From Deltaproteobacteria bacterium (GTDB lineage: Bacteria > SAR324 > JACQKK01): DNA of 64,000 bases. The notes beneath the pieces are model-generated. The model was given only the letters and a program-made list of their open reading frames with translations. It was not told where the DNA came from and did no database searches. The position numbers were made by a program, and so were the translations under genes. Below, piece by piece: positions 45,036 to 54,375 of this stretch. The stretch covers positions 168,851 through 232,850 of the forward strand of contig JAOUEW010000002.1 in NCBI GenBank assembly GCA_029858505.1, read 5' to 3'. Position 1 is the first letter of the stretch, and every line of letters begins with the position of its first letter.

Positions 45036-45478
45036 AGCCTCCGCCATTTCTTCTGTTCTCTTTTATCGCATTCAATCTGCTCCCTTCTCCCCCCACCTTG
45101 GGGCGCGTCATTCCATGAAAGATCCAAAGAATTGTTCCCGGTTATGTTATCCCTTCTGCATTTCCCTGTGATTTTCCCCGCGACTTTTCCCCCTCGACCC
45201 TTACCCGAAATGTTCACGCAAAGACTTTCACGCAATGACTTACACGCACTGAGCCCTCCGCATCACCAGGGTTTTTGTCGTGAAATGGGGGCCGGGGGAT
45301 GGGAAAAAATAGGTTATGCAGAGGTCTCACATTTTCTTGCAATGACTTTCACGCAATGACTGTTCTTGCGGAATATCGCACAGAGACTGGAGGGAGCAGA
45401 AAAAAATAGAAATCCTAGAGAGAAATGAAAACAGATGGCGGGTAAGATGTAGGAAACAATAAGGGTGGGGAAAGCCAC
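45036..45478. other. intergenic region with dispersed repeats
   Basis: T/C-rich. The phrase CACGCAATGACTT recurs at about 45230-45245 and 45345-45360. A MITE-family copy lies at 45270-45328. No gene seen. Confidence 0.5.
45270..45328 (+). repeat. dispersed repeat, solo copy of the MITE-like family
   Basis: Matches the reverse complement of the left half of the element at 60238-60316: a TCGTGAA start, a G-rich middle (GGGGGATGGG), AAAAATAGGTTATGCA and the terminus GAGGTCTC. Only one terminus is present. Confidence 0.7.
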
Positions 45479-45901
45479 TCACTTCATGGCGTATTGACTG
45501 GTGAGGAATTCGTCCAGGGGTTCATCGTAATGGGGCTCATGGATGGAAAGCCATTCACCCACCAGGGCCACCAACCCGGTGCCGACTTCTTGCTTGACCC
45601 CATGGGTTTCCAGTTGCGTTTGGATGTCTGCCAACAGGTTAAGGAACCGGTGATGCTCCTGCCGGTGGTTTTCTTGGGAGGGGTAATCCGTATGGTTCAT
45701 TAACTCTTCTTCCAACTGGAAGTGTCGGATCATATCGAGGTACACAAACCGCACAAATTCAGCCAGATGTTCATTGCGGTTTTTTTTGGGGGCGTCTTTT
45801 TGAAGGGTGTGGTATTTGGCTCTCACTTGATCGTGGAACGTTTTGAGGTCCTTCCACAATGTGGGGATTTCAGTAGGACAAAGGTTTGATTTACTGTTCA
45901 T
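45479..45901 (-). CDS. bacteriohemerythrin-like protein
   Basis: 140 residues, all helical. The di-iron ligands are spaced as in hemerythrin: H23, H60 and E64 (HFQLEE), H79 and H83 (ENHRQEHH), H121 and D126 (HEPHYD). Such proteins carry or sense O2 or NO. AAGGGG lies 5 bases before the ATG at 45901. It is monocistronic and no methyl-accepting domain is attached. Confidence 0.88.
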   Translation of the reverse strand: MNSKSNLCPTEIPTLWKDLKTFHDQVRAKYHTLQKDAPKKNRNEHLAEFVRFVYLDMIRHFQLEEELMNHTDYPSQENHRQEHHRFLNLLADIQTQLETHGVKQEVGTGLVALVGEWLSIHEPHYDEPLDEFLTSQYAMK

Positions 45902-46139
45902 GGCGCCCCTTAGGTTTTTCCTCACACTTTATACATGGGCAGAACAAGAAGGATTCGTCAAGAATAAATTACGCCAAGAATAAAAAATATTTAGTCGTGA
46001 AAAAAGAAACCAAAACACGGCTCACGCCTTTTCGCCAAACATTATTTATTTCCGCTCCCGTTCTAACTTTCTGGTTGTTAGGGGCGGTTATCTACAGGCT
46101 GGGGGTCGTTACATCGGGGCTAAAATAGATTGAACGCCA

Positions 46140-46200
46140 GGGGGTTTTACCGTGAACAGGGGAAGGGGGATGGGAAAAAGTAAGTGACGCGGAGGTTTCA
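46140..46200 (+). repeat. dispersed repeat, degenerate copy of the MITE-like family
   Basis: Same order of segments as at 45270 (CCGTGAA, G-rich run, GATGGGAAAAAG, then GGAGGTTTCA) with more drift. It lies in a 342-bp gene-free gap (45902-46243), which holds little else I can name. Confidence 0.55.
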
Positions 46201-46243
46201 TCCAGGAGTTCATCAGACAGGGTTCCCTGCCTGTGCTTTACCG

Positions 46244-46702
46244 TTATGGCAGTTCAATCCGTGCCCGTTTTTTCGCTTCCATCAGCAGGCTATGGTTTAC
46301 CGCGATCATGTGTTGCAGCCGATGGGCCAGGTTGTCTTCGTGGGGGTCTAACTTTCCATCGGCAAAGGCCACCCGCCACACCATTTCCAACAAGTGGAGC
46401 TTTTGTTCTTCGGTCAGCACCCGCCGGATGGTGTTGGTGAAGGGCCACAGGTCGGGCACATGCCCCCGGCTTTCGGCGGCCAGGGCCATCAGGGTGCCCA
46501 TTTCTTCCTCGTTTAAGTGATAGGTTTTGGCCAGCATGGTCATCATGGTTTCCACCTCTTTGGGGTGCAGTTCCATGTCCACTTCGGCCACGGTGAGCAG
46601 CACCACGGTGGTGGCCACGCGCACCTCAATTTCTTCGGTGGGAAGGCTGTGATATTGGGCGTTGGCAGTGTAAAGGGCTCGCAGCCGGTCCAGGATCACC
46701 AT
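46244..46702 (-). CDS. TerB-family protein
   Basis: 152 residues, helical. The TerB/DjlA-like pattern is present in VATTVVLLTVAEVDMELHPKEVETM and VWRVAFADGKLDPHED, with an acidic A-D-G-x-L-x-x-E metal-site type motif. TerB domains bind metal and occur in tellurite-resistance and many stress contexts; function here is unknown. Start taken at the ATG 46702; a longer frame to 46753 has no better site. Confidence 0.75.
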   Translation of the reverse strand: MVILDRLRALYTANAQYHSLPTEEIEVRVATTVVLLTVAEVDMELHPKEVETMMTMLAKTYHLNEEEMGTLMALAAESRGHVPDLWPFTNTIRRVLTEEQKLHLLEMVWRVAFADGKLDPHEDNLAHRLQHMIAVNHSLLMEAKKRARIELP

Positions 46703-46817
46703 GGGAAATCTCTTTAAGGAGGTGGTGGGGAAAAAGGAGGAGGAGGCCGCCACAAAGGCATCCTCAAAAAGGGCACATTTAAGTTATGCAACGAATGGGC
46801 CTTCAATCTGTTTCAAT

Positions 46818-48914
46818 TCAAGTTTCTATCTGTTTTCTCAATTCTTCCAATTCTTGGGCAAACCCGGCAGACAGGATGGGAAACCGGCACCAGGTTTTGG
46901 GGTCCACGTTTTCCTCATCCAGGTGAAACGAGGGGGCTAGGCGCTCCCGCTTCCATTGGCTGGCGCTCCACAACCGGTAAAACCGTGCCACCCAATCCGC
47001 CGCTTGCCGGGGGGTGGGGGCAAACCCCGCCGGGGGATGGGTTAGCAGCCGCTCCCAGGCTTGGCGGGGGCTCATGCGGTGCCGAATGGCCGACTGCTCA
47101 ATGGCATCCAACACGGGATAGGGCATCAGGTCCGCCTCATCGGTTTGGCCGGCCGCGGGGGGGCGAAGTTCTGCCGTGGGGGCCTGCCGGTTCACGGCGG
47201 CCAGGGGGGGCACCGGCCCCAGGGGGGCTGGGGCACTGGTTTCCATCCAGGCCAGCCATTCCCGCAGAAAGGTTTTCCCCACCCCGGCAATGGGGGCCAG
47301 CCCCCCGCTGGTGTCTCCATCCATGGTGCAATATCCAGTGGCGGCCTCGCTGCGGTTGCTGGTGGCCAGCACCAGCCGCCCTTCCAGGTTGGCCAGCAGC
47401 CACAACCCCGGAGACCGCACCCTGGCCTGAATGTTTTGCAGGGCCAAGTCATCCCCTTGCCAGGCCAGGGGCCGCCCCAGGGCTTGTTCGGCCAAGGCCC
47501 GATATTCGCTAGTGATCCGGCCCACGTCCCACTCCAAGTGCCGGGTACCCAGAAACTGGGCCACCCCGGCGGCGGCGGCGCGGGTGGTGGGGGAGGAGTT
47601 TTCGGTGGATTGATATACCGTGGTGAGCAGCCGGTTCACCAGGGCGGGGCTGCCTGGATGGGCAGCCAAAAGGTTCGGCAGATCGGGCAGGTGTTCCAGG
47701 GCCTGGGCCACGCCCTGGGCTCCCAACTCGGCCAGGGCCAGCTTCAGCGAGAGAGCCGCCAGCACCGCCACGGCGGCAGAGTCCACCCCCCCGCTGAGCG
47801 AAACCGCGTAGCCCCCGGATTTGGTTTTGCGCAGGGTATCCCACAGCCCCAGGGCCACGGCACGGGCAAAGGCTTCGTGGGGTTCTGGGGCGGGGGCGGG
47901 GGCGGGGGCCGGAATGTCTGGCGATTCCGGCAGGGCCGGCAGCTGCAGAACCCAGGGGCGGGGGGACCCCTGGCCGTCTTTGGCGGATTCGGGTTCCTCC
48001 GGGTAGCCCAGGCGGCGGCGCTCCAGACGATTGGCCCGCACATCTACCCAGGCGGTGGTGAGCGTGACCGGTTGAAAAGAAAACGAGGGGCCCCTGGCGG
48101 TCAACTTGCCCCCGGAAGCCACCAGCACCGTGCCGTCAAAAATCAGCCGCCCGGCTTCGTTGCCCAGCAGGTTGGCAAACACATAGGCCCCCCGGCTTTG
48201 GCGCGAGCCTTCCACCACTATGTTTTCCACGGTGTGGTGTTTGCCCAGGGCAAAGCAACTGGCGCTGGGGTTGAGAATCACGTCCGGCAGGCCATCGTTC
48301 TGGGGGCTGGGGGCATGGCCCTGGGGGCTAGGGGCTTGGCCCTTTGAATCAGGGGGTTGTTCTTGGGGGAAGGCCGGGCGCCAGCCCCCCTGGGTCAGGT
48401 CTCGTCCCCAGGCTTCTTCGCAAATTTCAAAGGCCACTTGCAGTTCCCCCAGGTTGACCCGTACATCGCCCAGGGGCACCGGGCCAGTGGGCAACTGAAT
48501 GCGGGTGGTTTTCCCGGCGGGCCAGGGAGAGAACCAGCGGGGCTCGTAATACACCCCCGCCCCGGCCAGCACCTTCTTGGCCGCTAGGGCCGCCACCTGG
48601 CCATTCACCACCAGGGCCACCGTGTTATATAGCCGCCCCTGGTGCAGCAACGGCAGCCCCATGGCCACCGCCATGCCCTGGGTGGCGGGGGCCAGGGCCA
48701 GCAGGCTGTCCAGAGCCTGGGCGGCCACCCATTCGGCGTGGAAGGCGTCTTCGCAGCCATAGCCCGTCAGGCAAAGCTCTGGCAGGCACAGCACCTGTAC
48801 CCCTTGTTTCTTGGCCAGGGAAGTGGCTTCCTCTATCCGGCGGCGGTTGCCGGTCCAATCCAGGGGAATTTGGTTCAGGGCGGCTCCCCCCACCCGCACG
48901 CGGGACAGGGTCAT
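46818..48914 (-). CDS. nadE: glutamine-dependent NAD synthetase
   Basis: 698 residues. An N-terminal nitrilase-like glutaminase domain (PELCLTGYG and the Cys of FEICEEAWG) precedes the synthetase domain with the P-loop SLSGGVDSAAVAV and the late DLALQNIQARVR. It converts nicotinic acid adenine dinucleotide to NAD. A linker of repeated PAPAPA (about 345) and an insert with GQAPSPQGHAPSPQ (about 203) are unusual. The ATG overlaps the pncB stop (ATGA), so it is the second gene of a coupled pair. Confidence 0.95.
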   Translation of the reverse strand: MTLSRVRVGGAALNQIPLDWTGNRRRIEEATSLAKKQGVQVLCLPELCLTGYGCEDAFHAEWVAAQALDSLLALAPATQGMAVAMGLPLLHQGRLYNTVALVVNGQVAALAAKKVLAGAGVYYEPRWFSPWPAGKTTRIQLPTGPVPLGDVRVNLGELQVAFEICEEAWGRDLTQGGWRPAFPQEQPPDSKGQAPSPQGHAPSPQNDGLPDVILNPSASCFALGKHHTVENIVVEGSRQSRGAYVFANLLGNEAGRLIFDGTVLVASGGKLTARGPSFSFQPVTLTTAWVDVRANRLERRRLGYPEEPESAKDGQGSPRPWVLQLPALPESPDIPAPAPAPAPEPHEAFARAVALGLWDTLRKTKSGGYAVSLSGGVDSAAVAVLAALSLKLALAELGAQGVAQALEHLPDLPNLLAAHPGSPALVNRLLTTVYQSTENSSPTTRAAAAGVAQFLGTRHLEWDVGRITSEYRALAEQALGRPLAWQGDDLALQNIQARVRSPGLWLLANLEGRLVLATSNRSEAATGYCTMDGDTSGGLAPIAGVGKTFLREWLAWMETSAPAPLGPVPPLAAVNRQAPTAELRPPAAGQTDEADLMPYPVLDAIEQSAIRHRMSPRQAWERLLTHPPAGFAPTPRQAADWVARFYRLWSASQWKRERLAPSFHLDEENVDPKTWCRFPILSAGFAQELEELRKQIET

Positions 48915-50392
48915 GGGGAGTCTGGGGGATGGGGGTGCATCCGGGCCCGTTCGGCGCGGATCATGTCTTCCCGGCGGGCATGCAGCCGGGGGCTGAGGCC
49001 CACCGGATACAGGTGGGGGTTTTCAAAACGCAGGTGGCTGGGGTCCAGCCCTGCCAGTTGAGTGGTTACTCTGTCCCGCACGCTGTCTAACGGGGGGTGG
49101 GGGCGGCACACCCGGCCCTGGACCAACACCGGGGCCAGCAGGGGTTCGGCCTGCCGGTGCCCTTTCAGGGATTTGGCCCGCAGGGGGTCGTTGGGGTCCA
49201 CGATTTTTTCCACCTGCTTGGGGTCTTCGCCTTCCTCCACAATGGCGTCCGCCATGAAGCGGCCATCGGCATTGAAAAACCGGTATACCTCTTGGGCGCC
49301 GGGAATTGAAATTTTGGCGGTCTGCTCGGAGAGCTTCAGTTTGGGCAGCCAGGTTCCCCCTGGGGGGCGGATGGCCGCCAGCTTGTACACCCCCCCCAGG
49401 GCCGGGGAGTTTTCTGCCGTGACCAGTTTGGTGCCCACCCCCCAGGCCCCAATGGCCGCCCCCTGGCTTTTCAGCGAGCGGATCAAATATTCGTCCAGTT
49501 CGTTGGAGGCCATCACCACCGCGTTTTCAAACCCGGCGGCGTTCAACCGCTTGCGGGTTTCGATGGAAAGCCAGGCCAGGTCGCCAGAGTCTAACCGCAC
49601 CCCCACCATTTCATGCCCTTGCTGGCGCATCTCTTGGGCCACCACGATGGCCCGGTTTACCCCTTCCAGGGTGTGGTAGGTATCCACCAAAAACACGCAG
49701 TTGTTGGGCATGGCCTGGGCAAAGGCCCGGAACGATTCTTCCTCTCCGGAAAAGCTCATGACCCAGCTGTGGGCGTGGGTGCCCCGCACCGGAATGCCGA
49801 AGCGCTTGCCCGCCAGGGTGTTGGAGGTTCCGGCGCACCCCCCAATGTACGATGCCCGGCTGGCCGACAGGGCGCCGTCTAGCCCCTGGGCCCGGCGAAA
49901 GCCGAACTCGATGACGGGGTCGCCCTGGGCGGCCCAGCACACCCGTGCCGCTTTGGTGGCAATGAGGGTCTGAAAGTTCAGGGTGTTCAACAACAGGGTT
50001 TCTATTAGTTGCGCCTGAATAATCGGCCCCCGCACCCGGGCCAGGGGCTCGTTGGGGAACACCACGGTGCCCTCCGGCAGGGCGTCTACGTTCAGGGCCC
50101 ATTCCATCTCGTCCAAAAACCGCAGGTACTGCGGGTCGAACAACGGTTCCCCTCGGTTGTCTCGCAGGCCCGCCAAGTAGTCCATGTCTTCGGTGGAAAA
50201 CCGGAACCGCTCCAGGTAACCCAGCAGGGTCTCCAGCCCCGCCCACACGGCGTAGCCCCCGCCAAAGGGCAAGGTGCGGAAGAACATGTGAAATTCCGCT
50301 TTGTGCTCCGCCATGCCGTTCTTCCAATAGGCCTGGCCCATGGTCAGCTCGTATTGGTCGGTGGCCAAAGCCAGGGAGGGATCGTGGGGCAT
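48911..50392 (-). CDS. pncB: nicotinate phosphoribosyltransferase
   Basis: 493 residues. Signatures are TDQYELTMGQAYW, FGFRRAQGLDGA, AGTSNTLAGKRFGIPVRGTHAHSW and RLDSGDLA. It makes nicotinate mononucleotide from nicotinate, the Preiss-Handler entry step. It precedes and is coupled to nadE. The intervening nadD step is not in the window. Confidence 0.95.
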   Translation of the reverse strand: MPHDPSLALATDQYELTMGQAYWKNGMAEHKAEFHMFFRTLPFGGGYAVWAGLETLLGYLERFRFSTEDMDYLAGLRDNRGEPLFDPQYLRFLDEMEWALNVDALPEGTVVFPNEPLARVRGPIIQAQLIETLLLNTLNFQTLIATKAARVCWAAQGDPVIEFGFRRAQGLDGALSASRASYIGGCAGTSNTLAGKRFGIPVRGTHAHSWVMSFSGEEESFRAFAQAMPNNCVFLVDTYHTLEGVNRAIVVAQEMRQQGHEMVGVRLDSGDLAWLSIETRKRLNAAGFENAVVMASNELDEYLIRSLKSQGAAIGAWGVGTKLVTAENSPALGGVYKLAAIRPPGGTWLPKLKLSEQTAKISIPGAQEVYRFFNADGRFMADAIVEEGEDPKQVEKIVDPNDPLRAKSLKGHRQAEPLLAPVLVQGRVCRPHPPLDSVRDRVTTQLAGLDPSHLRFENPHLYPVGLSPRLHARREDMIRAERARMHPHPPDSP

Positions 50393-50535
50393 GAACGAAC
50401 CGGATGGGGGTGGACATAAAACCAGTGTTCCCTAGGGTTACATATTCAGGGCACAGGGAAAAGAGAAGGGGGCGGCCAGGGTGGTGCCCCCCAATTGAAC
50501 CCCTGGAAGTTTGAGGGTACACTTTTGCGGTGGGC

Positions 50536-52041
50536 ATGTTGCCCGCCCGAACCCTGATCTCCATTCCTGATTCCCGCCCGCCCTTGAAGCCCCTTCCGCC
50601 CCAGGTTCCCTCCACCGCGTTTGCCTCTCCCGACGGCGCCAACCGCCAGGCGGTGGAGCGTTTGTTGGGCCAAGTGCTGGCCCGGGTGACCGGGGCCATG
50701 GCGGGGGCCGGAGAGCGTGCCCCCTATCCGGCGGGCGTCCGCCTGCCGCCGGGAGACGACCTGCCAGAGGAAGGCAGCGGAGAGGACGCCTTGCTGGCGG
50801 GGGTGGAGGCCGCCTTGGCGGGTTCCATGAATCCGGCCCATCCGGGGTACATTGGCCACATGGACCCGCTGCCCTCGGTGGCGTCGGTGGCGGGGGGGCT
50901 GGTCAGCGCCTCGCTGAACAACAACATGCTCAGCCTGGAACTCTCCCCGTTTTTCTCCCGGCTGGAACAGCGGGTGATGGAGCGGCTGGCGGGGTTGTTT
51001 GGGCTGCCCCCAGGGTCTGGCGGGCTGCTGGTGAGCGGCGGCACCCTGGCCAACCTGCAGGCCATGACCGTGGCCCGCAACCATCACTTTCCGGTGATGG
51101 CGGATGGGTTGTGGGGGCTGCCCCGGCGGCCGGTGGTGCTGGCCAGCCGGGCGGCCCACACCAGTTTGCAAAAAGCCGCCATGATTTTGGGGCTGGGCAG
51201 CGGCGCCGTGCGGCCCCTGGAGGGAGATAGTGACGGCCCCCTGACCGAAGAAACCATGGCCCAGGCCTTGGCCGATGCCAGGGCCCAGGGGTTGGCACCC
51301 TTTATGGTGGTGGTCACCGCGGGCACCACGGTGACGGGCAGCATTGAACCCTTGCGAGCCGCCGGGCGGTTGGCCCGCGACAACGGCCTGTGGTTTCACG
51401 TAGACGGCGCCCTGGGGGGCACCTTGATGTTTTCCTCCCGCTACCGGGAGCGTTTGGCGGGCATTGAGCTGGCCGATTCCATGACCTTCAACCCCCAAAA
51501 GTGGCTGTACGTTACCAAGGTATGCGCCACGGTGATGTTTAGAGACATGAGCCTGCTGCACCGGGCTTTCCGGGTGCAGCTTCCCTACATGCTTCAGCCG
51601 CCGGATTTTGTGAACTATGGGGAGATTTCCGTGCAGGGCACCCGCCACCCAGACGTGCTGAAATTGTGGCTGACCCTGCGCCACCTGGGGCGCCGGGGGC
51701 TGGAAGCCCTGGTGGACCGCTGCATGGACACCGCGGCCCAAATGGCCGAGGAAGTGTCTCGCCGGCCGGAGTTAACCCTGGCCATGCCGCCCCAAATGAA
51801 CATCGTGGTGTTCCGGGCCCAGCCCAAATGGGTGGCCCCCGACCAATGGGACGACCTAAACCTGCAACTGCAAAAGCACTTGCTGGACGGCGGGGTGTAC
51901 CTGGCCGTGTCGGTGTATCAGGGCAAGAAGTGGCTGCGGGGGGTGGTGCTGAATCCCTACACGGGGGAGGAAGAACTGACCCGCCTGTGGGCCGGGGTAG
52001 ACGGCTTTCTGGCAGAATCGAAAATCGCAGCCGGTGGGTGA
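50536..52041 (+). CDS. group II PLP-dependent decarboxylase family protein
   Basis: 501 residues. The PLP lysine is in SMTFNPQKWLY, with the preceding Asp in WFHVDGALGG and the phosphate-binding region VTAGTTVTGSIEP. Family members decarboxylate aspartate, glutamate, aromatic amino acids or diaminobutyrate; the motifs do not choose a substrate. Start taken as the ATG 50536, with weak ribosome site; a GTG 6 bases upstream is possible. It ends beside the right repeat array. Confidence 0.85.
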   Translation: MLPARTLISIPDSRPPLKPLPPQVPSTAFASPDGANRQAVERLLGQVLARVTGAMAGAGERAPYPAGVRLPPGDDLPEEGSGEDALLAGVEAALAGSMNPAHPGYIGHMDPLPSVASVAGGLVSASLNNNMLSLELSPFFSRLEQRVMERLAGLFGLPPGSGGLLVSGGTLANLQAMTVARNHHFPVMADGLWGLPRRPVVLASRAAHTSLQKAAMILGLGSGAVRPLEGDSDGPLTEETMAQALADARAQGLAPFMVVVTAGTTVTGSIEPLRAAGRLARDNGLWFHVDGALGGTLMFSSRYRERLAGIELADSMTFNPQKWLYVTKVCATVMFRDMSLLHRAFRVQLPYMLQPPDFVNYGEISVQGTRHPDVLKLWLTLRHLGRRGLEALVDRCMDTAAQMAEEVSRRPELTLAMPPQMNIVVFRAQPKWVAPDQWDDLNLQLQKHLLDGGVYLAVSVYQGKKWLRGVVLNPYTGEEELTRLWAGVDGFLAESKIAAGG

Positions 52042-52051
52042 TGGGCCGATT

Positions 52052-52787
52052 CTCCGCATGATGAGACCTCACCCCCCGCTCCCCTCTCCCGAAGAGAGGG
52101 GGAGTTCAATGGCACTTGGGCGCTGCTTTCTTCCATTCGCCCTAACCATCCGAGCGGATGAAAAGATCACTCACCGCTTAATGAGACCTCACCCCCCGCT
52201 CCCCTCTCCCGAAGAGAGGGGGAGTTCAATGGCACTTGGGCGCTGCTTGCTTCCGTTCGCCCGAACCATCCGAGCGGATGAAAAGATCACTCACCGCTTA
52301 ATGAGACCTCACCCCCCGCCCCCCTCTCCCGAAGAGAGGGGGAGTTCAATGGCACTTGGGCGCTGCTTGCTTCCGTTCGCCCGAACCATCCGAGCGGATG
52401 AAAAGATCACTCACCGCTTAATGAGACCTCACCCCCCGCCCTCCTCTCCCGAAGAGAGGGGGAGTTCAATGGCGTTTGGGCGTTGCTTGCTTCCGTTCGC
52501 CCGAACCATCCGAGCGGATGAAACGATCACTCTCCGCTTAATGAGACCTCACCCCCCGCCCCCCTCTCCCGAAGAGAGGGGGAGTTCAATGGCGTTTGGG
52601 CGTTGCTTGCTTCCGTTCGCCCGAACCATCCGAACGGATGAAACGATCACTCTCCGCTTAATGAGACCTCACCCCCCGGCCCCCTCTCCCGAAGAGAGGG
52701 GGAGTTCAATGGCGTTTGGGCGTTGCTTGCTTCCGTTCGCCCGAACCATCCGAGCGGATGAAAAGAATAGCCGTTGGCTTCGAGCAT
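52052..52787 (-). repeat. 120-bp tandem repeat array, right copy (6 units), inverted relative to the left copy
   Basis: Six units of exactly 120 bp; the core palindrome recurs at about 52082, 52202, 52322, 52442, 52562 and 52682. The units are the reverse complement of those at 1-505. The array begins 11 bases past the decarboxylase stop and ends with the same flank (about 40 bases) found at the left edge of the window. Because 120 is divisible by 3, a frame through the array encodes a 40-residue periodic peptide; there is no sign it is a real protein. Confidence 0.95.
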
Positions 52788-52840
52788 TGCCCCTCTCTTC
52801 GGGAGAGGGGCAGCCCGCGCCAGCGGGCGGGGTGAGGTCC
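52788..52840 (+). repeat. divergent, oppositely oriented palindromic copy at the array edge
   Basis: CCCCTCTCTTCGGGAGAGGGG followed by a second palindrome (GCCCGCGCCAGCGGGC) and GGGGTGAGGTCCGC. It is the repeat core in + orientation, next to the minus-oriented array, between the array and the Sel1 gene stop. Confidence 0.85.
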
Positions 52841-52861
52841 GCTTTTCCACCACACACATTC

Positions 52862-54268
52862 TCACTTCCTCTGTGTTTTCGGTTTCCAGTTCCGGGCCAT
52901 TTTTTTGGCCTCGGCAATTTGTTGGGGGGTCATCTCTTTTTCCGTTATACTCAAAACCGAATCCGCCATCCTTTTCAATTCTCCATCCCAGTTTGAACGG
53001 GCCAAACTGACCCACATATGGGCCAGAACCATATTCTTCTTCACCCCCTGGCCATTGGTATACATCACCCCCAGGTTAAACTGGGCATTTGCATACCCTT
53101 GCCCCGCTGACTTGCGTAACCAATTCGCCGCCTCAACTTGGGGCACCCCCTGGTTCATCATCGCGCCTAGCATGAACTGGGCTCTCGCGTCCCCCTGCTC
53201 CGCGGCCTTAAGCGACCACTTCATCGCCTGGGCGTCATCCTGCTCCACACCTTGACCAAAGTTGTACATCCAACCCACCATGAGCTGAGCCCTGGCATTC
53301 CCTTGCTCTGCGGCCTTACGGCACCATTCCAAGGCCTGGGAATAATCCTGTTTCACCCCATCACCTTTGTGGTACATCAACCCCAAGTTGAGCTGGGCCT
53401 TCTCATACCCCTGCTCGGCCGCCTTGCGATACCAAGAGGCGGCCTGTGCGTCATCCTGGAGTACCCCTCGGCCAATGTGGTGCATCACCCCCAGCATGAA
53501 CTGGGCCTTGGCGTCTCCCTGTTCCGCCGCTTTGCGGACCCATTCCCTATCTTTCGTTTTATCCTGCGCCACCCCCTCACTATGGTCATACATCACGCCC
53601 AGGATAAGTTGGGCATCGGCATTCATCCGCGCCTTGCGAGACCAATCAGCCGCCTGTTTGGGGTCTTTATCCACCCCCAGGCCAATATCATATATCATTC
53701 CTAGCATTGCCTGGGCCTGGGCATTCCCCTGGTCTGCCGACTTGTGGAACCAAACGACAGCCTGTTTGGGGTCTCTTTCCACCCCAACCCCACTCCGGTA
53801 ACATACTCCCAGGTACAACTGGCCCACAGCATTCCCCTGTTCCGCCGCCTTGCGGTACCATTCCACCGCCTTTACAAAGTCTTTCTCCATCCCATGGCCA
53901 TACTGATACATCATCCCCAGGGAAACCATTGCCCAAACGTCTCCGGCTTTGGCCTGAGTGGGCAGCCCCTTGGCGGCCTGATCATAAAGCTTTTGGGCTT
54001 TGGCTTTGTCTTCTTTCACCCCCCGACCCGCCCCATACATCACACCCAAGCCGTATTGAACGGCATCATCGCTTTTGTCGGCCAGGGGAGACAGCAGTTT
54101 GAATGCTTTTGGAAAGTCGCCACGGAAATAGGCTTGGAAGCCATCTTCCCGGTCATCGGCCCACGCGGCTCCCGGTCCGGCGGCTAGTAGCCCCAGCATC
54201 AACAGCGCCATGGTCAGAGCCAAACAGGCAGGCCTGGTTAAGTGAATTTTCGAAAAATGATTTCCCAT
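52862..54268 (-). CDS. exported Sel1-repeat protein
   Basis: 468 residues. A signal peptide ends near GAAWA-DDRED. Ten Sel1-like (TPR-type) repeats of about 36 residues follow, with the phrases LGxMYxxGxGVxxD and AxxWxRKAAEQG. They form a right-handed helical solenoid for protein binding. GGAGGA lies 6 bases before the ATG at 54268. No partner gene is evident. Confidence 0.92.
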   Translation of the reverse strand: MGNHFSKIHLTRPACLALTMALLMLGLLAAGPGAAWADDREDGFQAYFRGDFPKAFKLLSPLADKSDDAVQYGLGVMYGAGRGVKEDKAKAQKLYDQAAKGLPTQAKAGDVWAMVSLGMMYQYGHGMEKDFVKAVEWYRKAAEQGNAVGQLYLGVCYRSGVGVERDPKQAVVWFHKSADQGNAQAQAMLGMIYDIGLGVDKDPKQAADWSRKARMNADAQLILGVMYDHSEGVAQDKTKDREWVRKAAEQGDAKAQFMLGVMHHIGRGVLQDDAQAASWYRKAAEQGYEKAQLNLGLMYHKGDGVKQDYSQALEWCRKAAEQGNARAQLMVGWMYNFGQGVEQDDAQAMKWSLKAAEQGDARAQFMLGAMMNQGVPQVEAANWLRKSAGQGYANAQFNLGVMYTNGQGVKKNMVLAHMWVSLARSNWDGELKRMADSVLSITEKEMTPQQIAEAKKMARNWKPKTQRK

Positions 54269-54375
54269 GGATTCCTCCCCCCTATGGGTGCTGATGGAAA
54301 CAAAGCGGCATATGCAAGCGGCGGAAAAAGATAATTTAGTCAGAATAGCCAATGGCTGCGAGTAACGGGGTAGCC

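Noticed and set aside
47061-48347. 428-codon frame antisense to nadE
   Set aside because: Opposite the NAD synthetase; Gly/Gln/His-rich shadow.
52034-52996. 320-codon frame through the right repeat array
   Set aside because: A 120-bp period keeps any frame open. The peptide is six copies of a 40-residue palindrome-encoded unit with no ribosome site at its start, so it is not taken as a gene.
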